64,000 nt of DNA from Franconibacter pulveris DSM 19144 (GCA_000621185.1 KK211225.1:154954-218953); one strand, 5' to 3'. Shown: positions 18,371 to 32,119, counted from the stretch's first letter. Made by a program: numbers and translations. Notes: generated by a model from the sequence alone, not told the origin.

Positions 18371-20068
18371 GTGCACGAAATTTTCAACATGCTGCTGGCG
18401 GTGTTTGACCGCGCGGCATTAATGCTTATCTGCCTCTTCTTTTTGATTCGCATCCGCCTTTTCCGCGAGTTGCTGCATAAAAGCGCTCACACCGCCAAAG
18501 AGCTGTTGGCGGTTACCGCCATCTTCTCTCTGTTCGCGCTGTTCAGCACCTGGTCCGGCGTACCGGTGGAAGGCTCGCTGGTTAACGTGCGAATAATTGC
18601 GGTCATGTCCGGCGGCATCCTTTTTGGCCCCTGGGTGGGTATTATTACCGGCCTTATCGCAGGCGTTCACCGCTATTTGATTGATATCGGCGGCATTACC
18701 TCTATTCCTTGTTTTATTACCAGCATCGTGGCGGGCTGCCTTTCAGGCTGGATCCACCAGCGGGTGCCGAAAGCGCAGCACTGGCGCATCGGTATTCTTG
18801 CCGGGATGGCGTGTGAAACCCTGACAATGATTCTGGTGATCGTCTGGGCGCCGACGCTGTCGCTTGGGCTCGATATCGTGTCGAAAATCGGCGTGCCGAT
18901 GATTCTCGGCACGGTGTCGATTGGCTTTATTGTGCTGCTGGTCAGAAGCGTGGAAGGCGAAAAAGAGGCCAGCGCCGCGCGCCAGGCGAAACTCGCACTG
19001 GATATCGCCAACAAAACGCTGCCGCTGTTTCGTCAGGTCAACAGCGAATCGCTGCGCCAGGTGTGCGCGATTATCTGTCGGGATATTAAGGCCGACGCCG
19101 TTGCCATCACTAACAATGAAAGGGTGCTGGCTTATGTAGGCGTGGGCGAGCACAACTATCGGGACAATAACGACGAACTTAGTCCTACAACGCTACAGGC
19201 GATCCGCTACGGCAAGATCATTATTAAAAACAATGACGAAGCGCACCGCACCCCGGAAATTCACTCTATGCTCGTTATTCCGCTCTGGGAAAAAGGGGTG
19301 GTGACCGGGACGCTAAAAATCTATTACTGTCACGCGCACCAGATAACCTCTTCTCTTCAGGAGATGGCTATCGGCCTGTCGCAAATCATTTCTACTCAGC
19401 TTGAGGTTTCCCGCACCGAACAGTTGCGCGAAATGGCGAACAAAGCGGAGCTGCGTGCGCTGCAAAGTAAAATTAATCCGCATTTTTTATTCAATGCGCT
19501 GAACGCGATTTCCTCCTCCATTCGCCTGAATCCGGATACCGCGCGCCAGCTGATTTTTAATCTTTCTCGATACCTGCGTTACAACATTGAACTCAACGAT
19601 GATGAGCAGATAGACATTAAAAGAGAGCTTTATCAGATAAAAGATTATATCGCTATTGAGCAGGCGCGCTTCGGCGACAAGCTGACCGTCATCTACGACA
19701 TCGATGAAGAGGTTAACTGCGTAGTGCCCAGTCTGCTTATCCAGCCGCTGGTGGAAAACGCTATCGTGCATGGCATCCAGCCCCGCAAGGGTAAAGGCGT
19801 GGTGACGATTAGCGTCACGGAGAGCGGCAACCGCGTGCGCATCGCTGTACGTGATACCGGCCACGGCATCGACCAGCAGGTTATCGACCGGGTGGAAGCG
19901 AACGAAATGCCGGGCAATAAGATAGGTCTTCTGAACGTGCACCACCGCGTCAGACTGCTTTATGGCGAAGGGCTGCTTATCCGCCGCCTCGACCCGGGCA
20001 CTGAAATTGCTTTTTATGTTCCTAATCAGCCGCAGGCGCTGGCCGCGTCTGCCGCCCTTCAGCCGTAA
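18371..20068 (+). CDS. ypdA: LytS-family sensor histidine kinase YpdA (PyrS)
   Basis: A 565-residue sensor kinase, the same length as E. coli YpdA, which senses extracellular pyruvate with its partner YpdB. It has an N-terminal 5TM-LYT membrane domain (about 1-200), a GAF domain and a HisKA_7TM/LytS kinase core. The phosphoacceptor motif is [15 protein letters not shown] (about residue 371), and the ATP-binding motifs include [13 protein letters not shown]. Translation starts with GTG at 18371, as judged by identity of the N-terminus MHEIFNMLL. ypdB follows 11 bp after the stop. Confidence 0.95.
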   Translation: MHEIFNMLLAVFDRAALMLICLFFLIRIRLFRELLHKSAHTAKELLAVTAIFSLFALFSTWSGVPVEGSLVNVRIIAVMSGGILFGPWVGIITGLIAGVHRYLIDIGGITSIPCFITSIVAGCLSGWIHQRVPKAQHWRIGILAGMACETLTMILVIVWAPTLSLGLDIVSKIGVPMILGTVSIGFIVLLVRSVEGEKEASAARQAKLALDIANKTLPLFRQVNSESLRQVCAIICRDIKADAVAITNNERVLAYVGVGEHNYRDNNDELSPTTLQAIRYGKIIIKNNDEAHRTPEIHSMLVIPLWEKGVVTGTLKIYYCHAHQITSSLQEMAIGLSQIISTQLEVSRTEQLREMANKAELRALQSKINPHFLFNALNAISSSIRLNPDTARQLIFNLSRYLRYNIELNDDEQIDIKRELYQIKDYIAIEQARFGDKLTVIYDIDEEVNCVVPSLLIQPLVENAIVHGIQPRKGKGVVTISVTESGNRVRIAVRDTGHGIDQQVIDRVEANEMPGNKIGLLNVHHRVRLLYGEGLLIRRLDPGTEIAFYVPNQPQALAASAALQP

Positions 20069-20079
20069 CGGTGAGCCGT

Positions 20080-20811
20080 ATGAAAGTCATCATTGTTGAA
20101 GATGAAGTGCTGGCGCAGCAGGAGCTGAGCTGGCTTATCAAAGAGCACAGCGAGATGGAAATTGTCGGCATCTTCGACGACGGACTCGACGTGCTGAAAT
20201 TTTTACAGCACAACCGCGTGGACGCCATTTTTCTCGACATCAATATTCCTTCGCTGGATGGCGTGCTGCTGGCGCAGAACATCAGTAAATTCGCCCATAA
20301 GCCGTTTATCGTTTTTATCACGGCCTGGAAAGAGCATGCGGTGGAAGCATTTGAACTGGAGGCGTTTGACTACATTCTTAAGCCTTATCAGGAATCGCGC
20401 ATCATCAGCATGCTGCAGAAGCTGGAGGCGGCATTTTCACAGCAGACGAGCCCGCATGCCGCAGCCCCGGCAAACCGCGAAAACGCGACGATAAACCTCG
20501 TTAAAGATGAGCGAATTATCGTTACCGATATTAACGATATTTATTATGCCGAAGCGCATGAAAAAATGACCTTCGTCTATACCCGCCGCGAAGCTTATGT
20601 GATGCCCATAAACATCACCGAGTTTTGCAGCCGTCTGCCGGAAGCGCATTTCTTCCGCTGCCATCGTTCCTACTGCGTTAACCTGAATAAAATCCGCGAA
20701 ATAGAGCCGTGGTTTAACAACACGTATATTCTGCGCCTGCGGGATCTCGACTTTCAGGTGCCGGTGAGCCGAAGCAAAGTAAAAGAATTTCGCCTGCTGA
20801 TGCGGTTATAA
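20080..20811 (+). CDS. ypdB: LytTR response regulator YpdB (PyrR)
   Basis: A 243-residue response regulator with a receiver domain (MKVIIVEDE at the start, phosphoacceptor Asp in IFLDINIPS, about residue 53). The C-terminal LytTR DNA-binding domain ends FRCHRSYCVNLNKIREIEPW and VSRSKVKEF. With YpdA it forms the pyruvate-responsive system that activates the transporter gene yhjX in E. coli. An upstream GTG at 20071 is in frame, but the ATG at 20080 has GGTGAG and matches E. coli. The gene ends at a stem-loop shared with the convergent glk; ypdC and the fry genes of E. coli are absent here. Confidence 0.95.
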   Translation: MKVIIVEDEVLAQQELSWLIKEHSEMEIVGIFDDGLDVLKFLQHNRVDAIFLDINIPSLDGVLLAQNISKFAHKPFIVFITAWKEHAVEAFELEAFDYILKPYQESRIISMLQKLEAAFSQQTSPHAAAPANRENATINLVKDERIIVTDINDIYYAEAHEKMTFVYTRREAYVMPINITEFCSRLPEAHFFRCHRSYCVNLNKIREIEPWFNNTYILRLRDLDFQVPVSRSKVKEFRLLMRL

Positions 20812-20832
20812 AAAAGGCGCCTTGCGGCGCCT
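20810..20832 (-). terminator. Terminator of glk
   Basis: A 7-bp perfect stem (AGGCGCC / GGCGCCT, 4-nt loop) with five T on the minus-strand side. It lies between the ends of ypdB and glk. Confidence 0.75.
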
Positions 20833-20836
20833 GAGA

Positions 20837-21802
20837 TTAGAGGATTTGCCCCAGCGTCTGGCGCAGGTGTGCGCCTGCGCCGAGCAGCCCTGGCTGGTCG
20901 TGCACGATGAGGTAAACCGGAATATCCTGCACGTAGGCTTTAAAGCGGCCTTTGTCTTCAAACCCGCCGCGAAAACCTGACGCGGTGAAGAAATCCAGGA
21001 AGCGCGGCACAATGCCGCCTGCGATATAAACGCCGCCAAAGGTTCCCAGCGTCAACGCCAGGTTGCCGCCAAAACGGCCCATAATGACGCAGAACAGCGA
21101 AAGCGCGCGGCGGCAGTCGGTGCAGCTGTCGTCCAGCGCTCGTTCAGTAATGTCTTTCGGTTGCAGGTTTTCCGGCAGGCGGCCATCGGCTTTTACAATC
21201 GCGCGATAAAGGTTCACAAGACCCGGGCCGGAGAGCACTCGCTCGGCGGAAACGTGGCCCACTTCGGCGCGCAGCTGTTCAAGAATAATCGCTTCTTCTT
21301 CGCTGTTAGGCGCGAAGTCCACATGCCCGCCCTCGCCCGGCAGGCTCACCCAGCGGCGATCAACATGTACCAGATGCGCTACGCCAAGCCCGGTTCCTGC
21401 GCCATACACGGCGATAGGTTTGCCCGGTTGAGCGGCGCCGCCGCCAAACTGGATCAGCTCTTCTTGTTTGAGCATCGGAATGGCCATCGACACGGCGGTA
21501 AAATCGTTGATTATCTCCAGATGCGCAAAGCCGAGGTTCTTTTTCATCTCTGCGATGGAGAAAGCCCAGATATGGTTGGTCATTGCCACCCAGTCGCCGG
21601 TAATGGGGCAGGCGATAGCGATACAACCGTCGGTAACAGTGACGTTATGTTCATCCAGATAGACACGCACCACCGCTTCAAGGCTCGGATAATCCAGCCC
21701 GGAATAGGTCTTCGCCCGCAGAATTTCGCCGCTGTCCACATCGCATAGCGCTAAGCGTGCGTTGGTGCCGCCGACGTCCCCCACCAAAGCATATTTTGTC
21801 AT
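20837..21802 (-). CDS. glk: Glucokinase
   Basis: A 321-residue ROK-unrelated (bacterial glk-type) glucokinase that phosphorylates intracellular glucose to glucose 6-phosphate with ATP. The phosphate-binding motif [12 protein letters not shown] is at residues 8-19. Further family features are NHIWAFSI, the glycine-rich [11 protein letters not shown] and [12 protein letters not shown]. The length equals E. coli Glk (321). It is read convergently to ypdB, and its terminator lies directly after it. Confidence 0.97.
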   Translation of the reverse strand: MTKYALVGDVGGTNARLALCDVDSGEILRAKTYSGLDYPSLEAVVRVYLDEHNVTVTDGCIAIACPITGDWVAMTNHIWAFSIAEMKKNLGFAHLEIINDFTAVSMAIPMLKQEELIQFGGGAAQPGKPIAVYGAGTGLGVAHLVHVDRRWVSLPGEGGHVDFAPNSEEEAIILEQLRAEVGHVSAERVLSGPGLVNLYRAIVKADGRLPENLQPKDITERALDDSCTDCRRALSLFCVIMGRFGGNLALTLGTFGGVYIAGGIVPRFLDFFTASGFRGGFEDKGRFKAYVQDIPVYLIVHDQPGLLGAGAHLRQTLGQIL

Positions 21803-22015
21803 TATTTCACTGCTCCGCTAAATTCAGAATTGGTCCCTGGCACACTGTAATTTCCCGGCGCCAGAACAACAATGGTCATAGCATAAGTGCCCCAGGTTTA
21901 TTGACTGCTGTCACAGATTACCTTTACCGTTTCAGCACCTTTTGTCATGCGATTATGGCACAGGGGCGCGCGCGGTCTGAATAAGACAACGGTACAATAT
22001 GTTAAGGAAGGTATC

Positions 22016-24990
<2,975 letters not shown>

Positions 24991-25050
24991 TCAGACTGGA
25001 AAGCAGGATTTACGGCGTGCTGCGGTGTAGGCTGATGATCGACCATTTTT

Positions 25051-25066
25051 GTGTAAACGCATACAC
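25051..25066. promoter_or_regulatory. Imperfect palindrome in the ipdC/aldo-keto reductase divergent region
   Basis: GTGTAAAC and GCATACAC form an inverted repeat matching at 6 of 8 positions per arm, with a central CG as in LacI/GalR-type operators. It lies 33 bp before the reductase start. It does not have the TGTAAA-N6-TTTACA spacing of a TyrR box. A regulatory role is inferred. Confidence 0.35.
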
Positions 25067-25098
25067 TTACTGCAGACCTTCACACTGAGGCTTTCTTC

Positions 25099-26100
25099 AT
25101 GGTTTATCAGGCAGATCCGGCTCGTTACCAGACGATGGAATATCGCCGCTGCGGCCGCAGCGGGCTGAAGCTTCCGGCTATTTCTCTTGGCCTTTGGCAT
25201 AACTTTGGCGATGCCACGCTGCTGGAAACCAGCCGCCAGCTGTTGCGCCGCGCTTTCGATTTGGGCATTACGCATTTTGACCTTGCCAATAACTACGGGC
25301 CGCCGCCAGGTTCAGCGGAGAGCAACTTTGGCCGCATTTTACGGGAAGATTTTTTGCCTTATCGGGATGAGTTAATCATCTCTTCGAAGGCGGGATACAC
25401 CATGTGGGACGGCCCCTACGGCGACTGGGGATCGCGTAAATATCTGCTTTCCAGTCTCGAGCAGAGCCTGCAACGTATGGGGCTTGAGTACGTAGATATT
25501 TTTTATCATCACCGGCCAGACCCGGAGACGCCGCTGGAAGAGACGATGCGCGCCCTGGATCATGCAGTGCGCCAGGGTAAAGCGCTTTATGTCGGCCTGT
25601 CCAACTACCCGGCGCCGCTTGCCCGCAAGGCAATTGATATTTTGAACGAGCTCGGTACCCCCTGCCTTATTCACCAACCCAAATATTCGCTGTTTGAGCG
25701 CTGGGTGGAAGAGGAATTACTGGATGTGCTGGCAGAAAAAGGGGTAGGCAGCATTGCTTTTTCACCGCTCGCGGGCGGGCAGCTTACCGACCGTTATCTG
25801 CACGGCATTCCGCCAGACTCCCGTGCGGCAAGCGGCAGCCGCTTCCTCAATCCGGATCAGATTACCGAAGAGAAGCTTGAGAAGGTGCGTCAGCTCAACG
25901 CGATGGCGGAGCGCCGCGGCCAGAAGCTTTCGCAAATGTCGCTCGCATGGGTGCTGCGTGATGAAAAAGTAACCTCGGTGTTGATTGGCGCAAGCAAGAC
26001 CAGCCAGCTTGAGGATGCTGTTGGCATGCTGGCAAATCGGCAGTTTACGCAGGAAGAACGGCAGGAAATCGAAACCATACTCAACGGCGAACTCGCCTGA
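25099..26100 (+). CDS. Aldo/keto reductase, YghZ (GprA)-like
   Basis: A 333-residue NADP-dependent aldo/keto reductase close to E. coli YghZ, which reduces L-glyceraldehyde 3-phosphate and detoxifies methylglyoxal. The catalytic set is visible: Asp/Tyr in HFDLANNYGPPPGSAE, Lys in ISSKAGYTMWDGPYGDWGS and His in FYHHRPDPETP. The C-terminal NADP site is VLIGASKTSQLED. It diverges from ipdC across 183 bp. Reduction of an aldehyde such as indole-3-acetaldehyde is possible from position only and is speculative. Confidence 0.9.
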   Translation: MVYQADPARYQTMEYRRCGRSGLKLPAISLGLWHNFGDATLLETSRQLLRRAFDLGITHFDLANNYGPPPGSAESNFGRILREDFLPYRDELIISSKAGYTMWDGPYGDWGSRKYLLSSLEQSLQRMGLEYVDIFYHHRPDPETPLEETMRALDHAVRQGKALYVGLSNYPAPLARKAIDILNELGTPCLIHQPKYSLFERWVEEELLDVLAEKGVGSIAFSPLAGGQLTDRYLHGIPPDSRAASGSRFLNPDQITEEKLEKVRQLNAMAERRGQKLSQMSLAWVLRDEKVTSVLIGASKTSQLEDAVGMLANRQFTQEERQEIETILNGELA

Positions 26101-26221
26101 AACATTTTGCAAAAAGTGCTATGCCGCAGGATTTAGGAGTTAAAGCGATAAAGGAGTTCTTTACCTGACCGTAATATTCTCGTAACAGGCCCTTATGGCC
26201 CCGATCGTGAAGGAGAAGAGT

Positions 26222-26569
26222 ATGTTCAGGTCCCTGATTCTTGCGGCAGTATTACTCGCTGGTACGCCGCTTATCGCCAGTGCTGGCGAAATCACCCTGT
26301 TGCCATCGATAAAATTACAAATTGGCGATCGTGACAATTACGGTAACTACTGGGACGGCGGCCGCTGGCGCGACCGTGATTACTGGCATCGTCACTATGA
26401 ACGACGCGATGGCCGCTGGTGGCGCCATGATAATGGCTGGCACCACGGCTGGGATAAAAAACGCGGCTGGGATAATCGCCGGGCCTATGAGCGCGGCTAC
26501 CGCGCCGGCTGGGAAGACCGCAGCGACCGTCATGGCTGGGGGCGAAAAGGCCACCATCACCATCACTAA
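26222..26569 (+). CDS. ypeC: DUF2502 periplasmic protein YpeC
   Basis: A 115-residue secreted protein of the DUF2502 family, matching E. coli YpeC. A signal peptide ([22 protein letters not shown]) precedes a conserved [21 protein letters not shown] tail rich in Trp, Arg, Asp and His follows and ends in five histidines. The start at 26222 has AAGGAGAAGAG directly upstream. The His/aromatic-rich tail might bind metal, and it sits beside the manganese transporter gene mntH; both are hints, not evidence of function. Confidence 0.9.
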   Translation: MFRSLILAAVLLAGTPLIASAGEITLLPSIKLQIGDRDNYGNYWDGGRWRDRDYWHRHYERRDGRWWRHDNGWHHGWDKKRGWDNRRAYERGYRAGWEDRSDRHGWGRKGHHHHH

Positions 26570-26575
26570 CCGAAC

Positions 26576-26606
26576 AAAAAAAGCAGGCGTAACGCCTGCT
26601 TTTTTC
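26576..26606. terminator. Bidirectional terminator between ypeC and mntH
   Basis: A 9-bp perfect stem (AAGCAGGCG / CGCCTGCTT, 3-nt loop) with a T-run on the plus side and an A-run on the other, so it can end both convergent genes. Confidence 0.9.
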
Positions 26607-26622
26607 TTACCTGACGATGCCC

Positions 26623-27861
26623 TTACAGCCCCAGCGCCGTCCCCACCAGAAGCCAGAGATTCAGCGCCACCACCACGGTAACAATTGCCCAACCGGTGCG
26701 TTTGACCAGCGTGGTATTGACAAGCTCACCCATTAACTTCGGGTTGCTGGTAAAGATAAGCAGCGGGATGAGGGCCAGCGCGATACCAAAACTCAGCAAT
26801 ACCTGGCTCATGACCAGAATACGAGTTGGGTCGAGCCCCATCAGGATAACGATAAAGGAAGGCGCCATGGTAATAGAGCGGCGTACCCACAGCGGAATGT
26901 GAAAACGCACAAAACCCTGCATCACTACCTGCCCGGCCAGCGTGCCGACTACCGTCGAGGAAAGCCCTGCGGCGACCAGACTCAGGCCAAAAATGGTGGC
27001 TGCTGCGTGGCTCAACAACGGTTCAAGCGTCAGGTAAGCCTGATCGAGATCCGCCACGCCGCTGTGGCCGTTGAAGTGGAAAGCCGCCGCCGCGGTTGCC
27101 ATCATCGCAAGATTAACAAAACCGGCGATTGTCATCGCTATGGCGACGTCCCACTTGGTGGCGGAGTAACGTTCTTTGCGTGAACCGTCATGAAGGTTCT
27201 GCGTTAATGAAGAATGCAGATAAATAACGTGCGGCATGATAGTCGCCCCTAGCACCCCAGCGGCAAGAAAGACGGCTTCAGAAGTGGGCAGGCTCGGGAT
27301 AATCATCCCTTTCGCCAGCTCGGCGACTTTGGGTTGAGAAAAAATGAGCTCAACGATATAGGCCGCTGCGACAAAGAGCAGCAGGCCGCCGATCACTTTT
27401 TCCAGCGGCTTTTGTCCACGCCGCTGCAACATTAGAATCAGAAAGGTCGCGATACCCGTTAATATCGCGCCCTGCAATAGCGAAACGCCAAGGATAAGCT
27501 TAAAGCCAATGGCGGCGCCGATGAACTCAGCGAGATCGGTCGCCATAGCGATGATCTCAGCTTGCACCCAGTAAAACCAGACTACCGGGCGCGGGTAATG
27601 GTCGCGGATTTGTTCTGCGAGGTTTTTACCGGTGGCGATACCGAGTTTGGCGGAAAGCACCTGAATAACCATGGCCATCAGGTTCGCCCAGACTACGACC
27701 CACAGCAGCTTATAGCCAAAGCTGGCCCCCGCCTGGATATTGGTAGCGAAGTTGCCTGGATCGATATAGCCGATGGCCGCAATGAATGCCGGCCCCATTA
27801 GCGCCAGCCTTAACTTACGCGCTGTACGCCCACTGCCACTCTCAACGCGACTGTTGTTCAT
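26623..27861 (-). CDS. mntH: NRAMP manganese/iron transporter MntH
   Basis: A 412-residue NRAMP-family proton-coupled Mn(II)/Fe(II) importer of the inner membrane, the same length as E. coli MntH. Metal-coordinating motifs are [14 protein letters not shown] (about 30-43) and [15 protein letters not shown] (about 205-220). Eleven membrane segments can be traced. Transcription is evidently controlled by the MntR and Fur boxes just upstream. The ATG is preceded by AGAGG. Confidence 0.97.
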   Translation of the reverse strand: MNNSRVESGSGRTARKLRLALMGPAFIAAIGYIDPGNFATNIQAGASFGYKLLWVVVWANLMAMVIQVLSAKLGIATGKNLAEQIRDHYPRPVVWFYWVQAEIIAMATDLAEFIGAAIGFKLILGVSLLQGAILTGIATFLILMLQRRGQKPLEKVIGGLLLFVAAAYIVELIFSQPKVAELAKGMIIPSLPTSEAVFLAAGVLGATIMPHVIYLHSSLTQNLHDGSRKERYSATKWDVAIAMTIAGFVNLAMMATAAAAFHFNGHSGVADLDQAYLTLEPLLSHAAATIFGLSLVAAGLSSTVVGTLAGQVVMQGFVRFHIPLWVRRSITMAPSFIVILMGLDPTRILVMSQVLLSFGIALALIPLLIFTSNPKLMGELVNTTLVKRTGWAIVTVVVALNLWLLVGTALGL

Positions 27862-27872
27862 GCTTTGCCTCT

Positions 27873-27894
27873 AAATATAGCCTTTGCTATGTTT
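27873..27894 (-). promoter_or_regulatory. MntR operator of mntH
   Basis: A near-perfect inverted repeat AAATATAG...CTATGTTT with AGC/GCT inner arms, matching the known enterobacterial MntR box AAACATAGC-N4-GCTATGTTT in all but two positions. It is 12 bp upstream of the mntH start, so manganese-loaded MntR would block initiation. Confidence 0.88.
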
Positions 27895-27908
27895 CATGCT
27901 AACAAAAT

Positions 27909-27921
27909 GAGAATGATTATC
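27909..27921 (-). promoter_or_regulatory. Fur box upstream of mntH
   Basis: GAGAATGATTATC matches the GATAATGATWATCATTATC Fur consensus core well. Together with the MntR box it reproduces the dual iron/manganese control known for mntH in E. coli and Salmonella. Confidence 0.7.
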
Positions 27922-28214
27922 AAGTTCATTAAAGAAAGGTAATCGTGATTTCTCTGATAGCTGAAAACAATGCAAGGTGGGGTTTATGGCGTCCGGTCAC
28001 AGCCAACGGCTCTGGCGACCCGGTTGTTATGCAAGTGTAGCAGTATGACGTAACTTTTCACTTCCTTACTTAACATATCAGAATTGTATGATGGATCACT
28101 TTTTTTGCGTTCCGTCACAGGACCTTACTATAGTGTGCGTTTACTCTCGTTTTCTAAATGTTTGTTGCATAGAATGTGCACGGAAATTAAACCTGCCTCA
28201 TATTCGGAGCAAAC

Positions 28215-29399
28215 ATGTCCCGCGTTCTGCACTTTATTCTGGCGCTTGCTGTTGTTGCGCTGCTTGCCTTGCTGGTTAGCCATGACCGCAAGAAAATTCG
28301 TCTGCCTTATATTGGTCTGTTATTAGTCATTGAAGTTCTTCTGGCCTGGTTCTTCCTGAACTCGAATATCGGCCTGGGCTTCGTAAAAGGCTTTGCCGAC
28401 ATGTTTGAAAAACTGCTTGGCTTCGCTAACGAAGGGACTAACTTCGTTTTCGGCAAAATGAACGATGAAGGCCTGGCGTTCTTCTTCCTGAAAGTGCTCT
28501 GCCCTATCGTCTTCATTTCTGCGTTGATCGGTATTCTGCAACATATTCGCGTGCTGCCGATTATTATTCGCGCTGTCGGTACTGTGCTTTCTAAAGTTAA
28601 CGGTATGGGCAAGCTCGAATCCTTCAACGCGGTAAGCTCGCTGATTCTGGGACAATCAGAAAACTTTATCGCCTATAAGGATATCCTGGGCAAAATGTCG
28701 CGCAACCGCATGTACACGATGGCCGCAACGGCGATGTCCACGGTCTCCATGTCGATTGTCGGCGCCTACATGACCATGCTGAAACCACAATATGTGGTGG
28801 CAGCGCTGATTCTGAACATGTTCAGCACCTTTATCGTCCTCTCAATCATTAACCCGTACCGTGTTGAAAATGAAGAAGATCTGCAGATGTCCGATCTGCA
28901 CGCAGGTCAGAGCTTCTTCGAAATGCTGGGCGAGTACATTCTGGCAGGTTTTAAAGTAGCGATTATCGTCGCCGCAATGCTGATTGGCTTTATCGCGCTG
29001 ATTTCTGGTCTTAACGCCCTGTTCGCGGCGGTGCTTGGCATCTCTTTCCAGGGCATTCTGGGCTACATCTTCTACCCGATAGCCTGGGTGATGGGTGTTC
29101 CGGCAAGCGAAGCGCTGCAGGTGGGCAGTATCATGGCGACTAAACTGGTTTCTAACGAATTCGTCGCCATGATGGATTTGCAGAAACTGGCTGGCCAAAT
29201 TTCACCCCGCGCCGAAGGCATCCTCTCCGTGTTCCTGGTCTCATTTGCTAACTTCTCTTCCATCGGCATCATCGCCGGTGCGATTAAAGGCCTGAACGAA
29301 GAACAGGGTAACGTGGTTTCCCGCTTTGGCCTGAAGCTGGTATATGGCTCAACGCTTGTCAGCGTGCTTTCCGCTTCTATCGCCGCGCTGGTGCTGTAA
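28215..29399 (+). CDS. nupC: Nucleoside:proton symporter NupC
   Basis: A 394-residue concentrative nucleoside transporter that imports pyrimidine nucleosides and adenosine with protons. Family signatures are [20 protein letters not shown] (about 135-154) and [20 protein letters not shown]. coli NupC has 400 residues; the loss is around [13 protein letters not shown], where a stretch corresponding to the loop before ISFQG is shorter, and [11 protein letters not shown] carries two extra residues. The start has GGAG at proper spacing. A bidirectional terminator follows. Confidence 0.95.
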   Translation: MSRVLHFILALAVVALLALLVSHDRKKIRLPYIGLLLVIEVLLAWFFLNSNIGLGFVKGFADMFEKLLGFANEGTNFVFGKMNDEGLAFFFLKVLCPIVFISALIGILQHIRVLPIIIRAVGTVLSKVNGMGKLESFNAVSSLILGQSENFIAYKDILGKMSRNRMYTMAATAMSTVSMSIVGAYMTMLKPQYVVAALILNMFSTFIVLSIINPYRVENEEDLQMSDLHAGQSFFEMLGEYILAGFKVAIIVAAMLIGFIALISGLNALFAAVLGISFQGILGYIFYPIAWVMGVPASEALQVGSIMATKLVSNEFVAMMDLQKLAGQISPRAEGILSVFLVSFANFSSIGIIAGAIKGLNEEQGNVVSRFGLKLVYGSTLVSVLSASIAALVL

Positions 29400-29411
29400 T
29401 AGATAAAAAAT

Positions 29412-29443
29412 AAAAAACCGGAGCTCAGGCTCCGGTTTTTTTA
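29412..29443. terminator. Bidirectional terminator between nupC and pdeA
   Basis: A perfect stem CCGGAGC / GCTCCGG with A6 before and T7 after; it serves both convergent genes. Confidence 0.9.
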
Positions 29444-29445
29444 TA

Positions 29446-31623
29446 TCAGAACTGCAGTGGTTCGGGTTTGCCGAGCAGATAACCTTGCAGATAATTCACC
29501 CCAAGACGAAGCAGCATTTCACGCTGCGCCTGTGTTTCAACATATTCCGCCACCACCGTCAGAGATTTGACCTTCGCCAGTTCGCAGATCGATTTCACAA
29601 TCATTTCATCAACCGGATCGTTGATAATGTCTTTAATGAAACAGCCGTCAATCTTGATGATATCCGCCTCAATATGCTTCAGACGCTCATAGTTAGCGTA
29701 ACCTGTACCAAAGTCATCAATGGCGATACGCAACCCGCTCTGGCGCAACAGAGCGACGTTTTTCAGGCTGGTTTCCGAATCTGAAAAAGCCTGCGCTTCG
29801 GTCACTTCGATAATCACTGCGCTGAACGAAACCTGATATTGGTTGAAGAGCGAAACGATTTGTCTCGCAATCCCCTTTTGCATCAACGTCATCGGCATTA
29901 AATTGAGGGAAAAGCGCGCCTCGTTGTCAGCTTGCGGACGCTCGCTCAGGTAATGAAGCAGCTTTTGCAGCACCAGCATGTCAAAGCAGGCGCTAAGGTT
30001 AAACTGAGCGATGATGGGCATAAATTTATCTGGCGCAATAACCTGCCCGTCGCAGTAAAGACGGGAAAGGATTTCATGATATCCCCGGCCGTTCCCGTCA
30101 ACGATCGGCTGGGCGTAGAGCATTATCTGGTCTTCATCCAGAGCGCGCTTCACGCTTTGCAGCATAAGCACTTGTCCAGTGATTTGACCTGAAACGTTAG
30201 CTTCACGCTCGTTCAGCGCCAGCACCGGCTCGCTCATTTGCGTTTGCTCAGCCAGATAGCTGAGTTGGCCGATAAGCCGGTAAAGCAAATCTTTATTGTT
30301 TTCTACGCTCGCCCAGGCAGCGCCGTAATCCAGTTCAAGCACCGTGTTATGCCAGTGGATACGCTTACTGTTAAGCATGTCGACCATATGCCGCAGCCGG
30401 GATGCAGGCTCCGGCCCGGCGAGAAAGATCAACAAATCGCAGCCCGGCAAATGGAACACGCTATCGTTAACACCAAGCCAGGGTTGCAGAGCCTGAACGA
30501 CGGTCTTTTTACAGTGAATGCGCATCTGCAAGCCATAATGGCGGCTGAGAATCTCCAGATTTCCCAGGCGCAGACAGCAGAGCGTGCCGGCACGCTCCCG
30601 TTCCAGGTGGAGTTCCAGCGCGCGTAAGTTAGGCAACTGGGTCAGTGGATCGGTCTGAGCAAGCGTATGATAACGACGCTGCATCCAGGCATTACGCTGA
30701 AATATCACCGTCATAAAAAGCATAGAGACAGTGAAAGCGATAAAAATGGAAAGCACGAAGCAAAGCATGAATTGCGCATTTTCATCTGGAATAAAACCGT
30801 TGTACCAGGAAAGAAGCGATAACGCCACAAGCGCCCAGCACAGTGTTACCAGCCGGGGTCCCAGATGGAATACGCCCATAGTAAATAAGATAAAAACAAC
30901 CGGAACCATATAGCCGGAGATAATCACTGCCTTATAAGGCAAGCAAAAAAGCGAAGTTAATACAACAACGGTAAATAACCAGCCAAGGGTAAAGATAATT
31001 TTGTCCGGCGCTATCGCAGGGAGCACGCAGCGTCGCCAAAAATTTCTGGCAACGACCTTGCTCAATATTATTCGCAAAGGATAGTAAAAAAGTACGGTAA
31101 AAGCCGAGGCAGTAAGAAACAGGTTTTGGAAATCCACTACACTGTAAAACAGCGAGCTTTCACCAAAATAAGAAGCGATGGTGGTGGGATAACCAAGAGA
31201 AAGCCCTGCCAGCAGCATCAATAATTTCAGTACGCAAGGCGTTATCAAACCAAAACCAAACAGTCGAATCCCCACCCCCTTACCCGGCAGAGCATAGCGC
31301 CAGCGCGGGCCAAGTAAGCGTCGACAAACGAGCCCCCCGGCAATAAGCGAAATAATAAAACATGATACCAGCGTTAGATTTTGCAGTGTTTCCAGCGACA
31401 ACTGTTGCCAATACCAGAAATAAAAGCTGATAAAAAGGGGAAGTAAGGCGAACCGTCCAAAAATAAACATCATGGCTATAGCTACGCTTAAGGGCAAATA
31501 AGCGAGATAAAGCATAGCGCCATCGATCTCAGCCTGAGGAGATAACAGGCGGGATAAGGGCATTAACAGAAAACATAACCCAAGAGCGATGCCTGATTTC
31601 CGCAGCTGATTGTAATATTTCAT
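29446..31623 (-). CDS. pdeA: Cyclic-di-GMP phosphodiesterase PdeA (YfeA)
   Basis: A 725-residue membrane protein: an N-terminal MASE1-like sensor with about eight membrane helices (1-300), a degenerate GGDEF domain (about 325-460) and a C-terminal EAL phosphodiesterase domain (about 475-725). The GGDEF active-site motif is not recognisable, so cyclase activity is unlikely. EAL catalytic elements are present: EVTEAQAF, DDFGTGYANYERLK (about 635), KIDGCFIKDI and VAEYVET. The EAL triad itself reads EIL. It corresponds to E. coli YfeA/PdeA by content and by place beside the tRNA-Ala genes. Confidence 0.93.
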   Translation of the reverse strand: MKYYNQLRKSGIALGLCFLLMPLSRLLSPQAEIDGAMLYLAYLPLSVAIAMMFIFGRFALLPLFISFYFWYWQQLSLETLQNLTLVSCFIISLIAGGLVCRRLLGPRWRYALPGKGVGIRLFGFGLITPCVLKLLMLLAGLSLGYPTTIASYFGESSLFYSVVDFQNLFLTASAFTVLFYYPLRIILSKVVARNFWRRCVLPAIAPDKIIFTLGWLFTVVVLTSLFCLPYKAVIISGYMVPVVFILFTMGVFHLGPRLVTLCWALVALSLLSWYNGFIPDENAQFMLCFVLSIFIAFTVSMLFMTVIFQRNAWMQRRYHTLAQTDPLTQLPNLRALELHLERERAGTLCCLRLGNLEILSRHYGLQMRIHCKKTVVQALQPWLGVNDSVFHLPGCDLLIFLAGPEPASRLRHMVDMLNSKRIHWHNTVLELDYGAAWASVENNKDLLYRLIGQLSYLAEQTQMSEPVLALNEREANVSGQITGQVLMLQSVKRALDEDQIMLYAQPIVDGNGRGYHEILSRLYCDGQVIAPDKFMPIIAQFNLSACFDMLVLQKLLHYLSERPQADNEARFSLNLMPMTLMQKGIARQIVSLFNQYQVSFSAVIIEVTEAQAFSDSETSLKNVALLRQSGLRIAIDDFGTGYANYERLKHIEADIIKIDGCFIKDIINDPVDEMIVKSICELAKVKSLTVVAEYVETQAQREMLLRLGVNYLQGYLLGKPEPLQF

Positions 31624-31858
31624 AGCAATGAATGTTATTTTTCTGTTGTTTAAAAGAAAGGGAATTCATTGCCAATGGTAAATACCTTTCACCGGTGTGA
31701 CAAGGCGGCAAAAGATGAATTACCTTTTTAGTAAAATTACATTCACCAATTGAATTAAATAAAAATAAACCACAAATAATTATATATATTTATTGTTACT
31801 TAAAGCGTTATTTAGCCACCGTTTAAGAAATGTTCTGTGGCAGGGAATAGCACAAATG

Positions 31859-31887
31859 AAAAACCCCCGCCGTTTGGCGAGGGTTTG
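31859..31887 (-). terminator. Terminator of the tRNA-Ala operon
   Basis: On the minus strand a stem CCCTCGCC / GGCGGGGG-type hairpin (loop AAAC) is followed by a T-run, directly after the second tRNA. Confidence 0.8.
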
Positions 31888-31892
31888 AATTT

Positions 31893-31968
<76 letters not shown>

Positions 31969-32011
31969 ACGGAATGTCGCGTTACGTAACCAAATCTTGT
32001 GGGATGAGATT

Positions 32012-32087
<76 letters not shown>

Positions 32088-32119
32088 AACGTAAACACTC
32101 TGTCGTGTTGACGGGCGGC

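Noticed and set aside
25021-25098. TyrR box upstream of ipdC
   Set aside because: The palindrome has TGTA-N6-TACA spacing instead of the TGTAAA-N6-TTTACA layout, so it does not fit the known TyrR site.
26555-26569. Five histidines at the end of ypeC as an engineered tag
   Set aside because: The whole natural tail is His/Trp/Arg-rich and no vector sequence follows, so it is part of the native protein.
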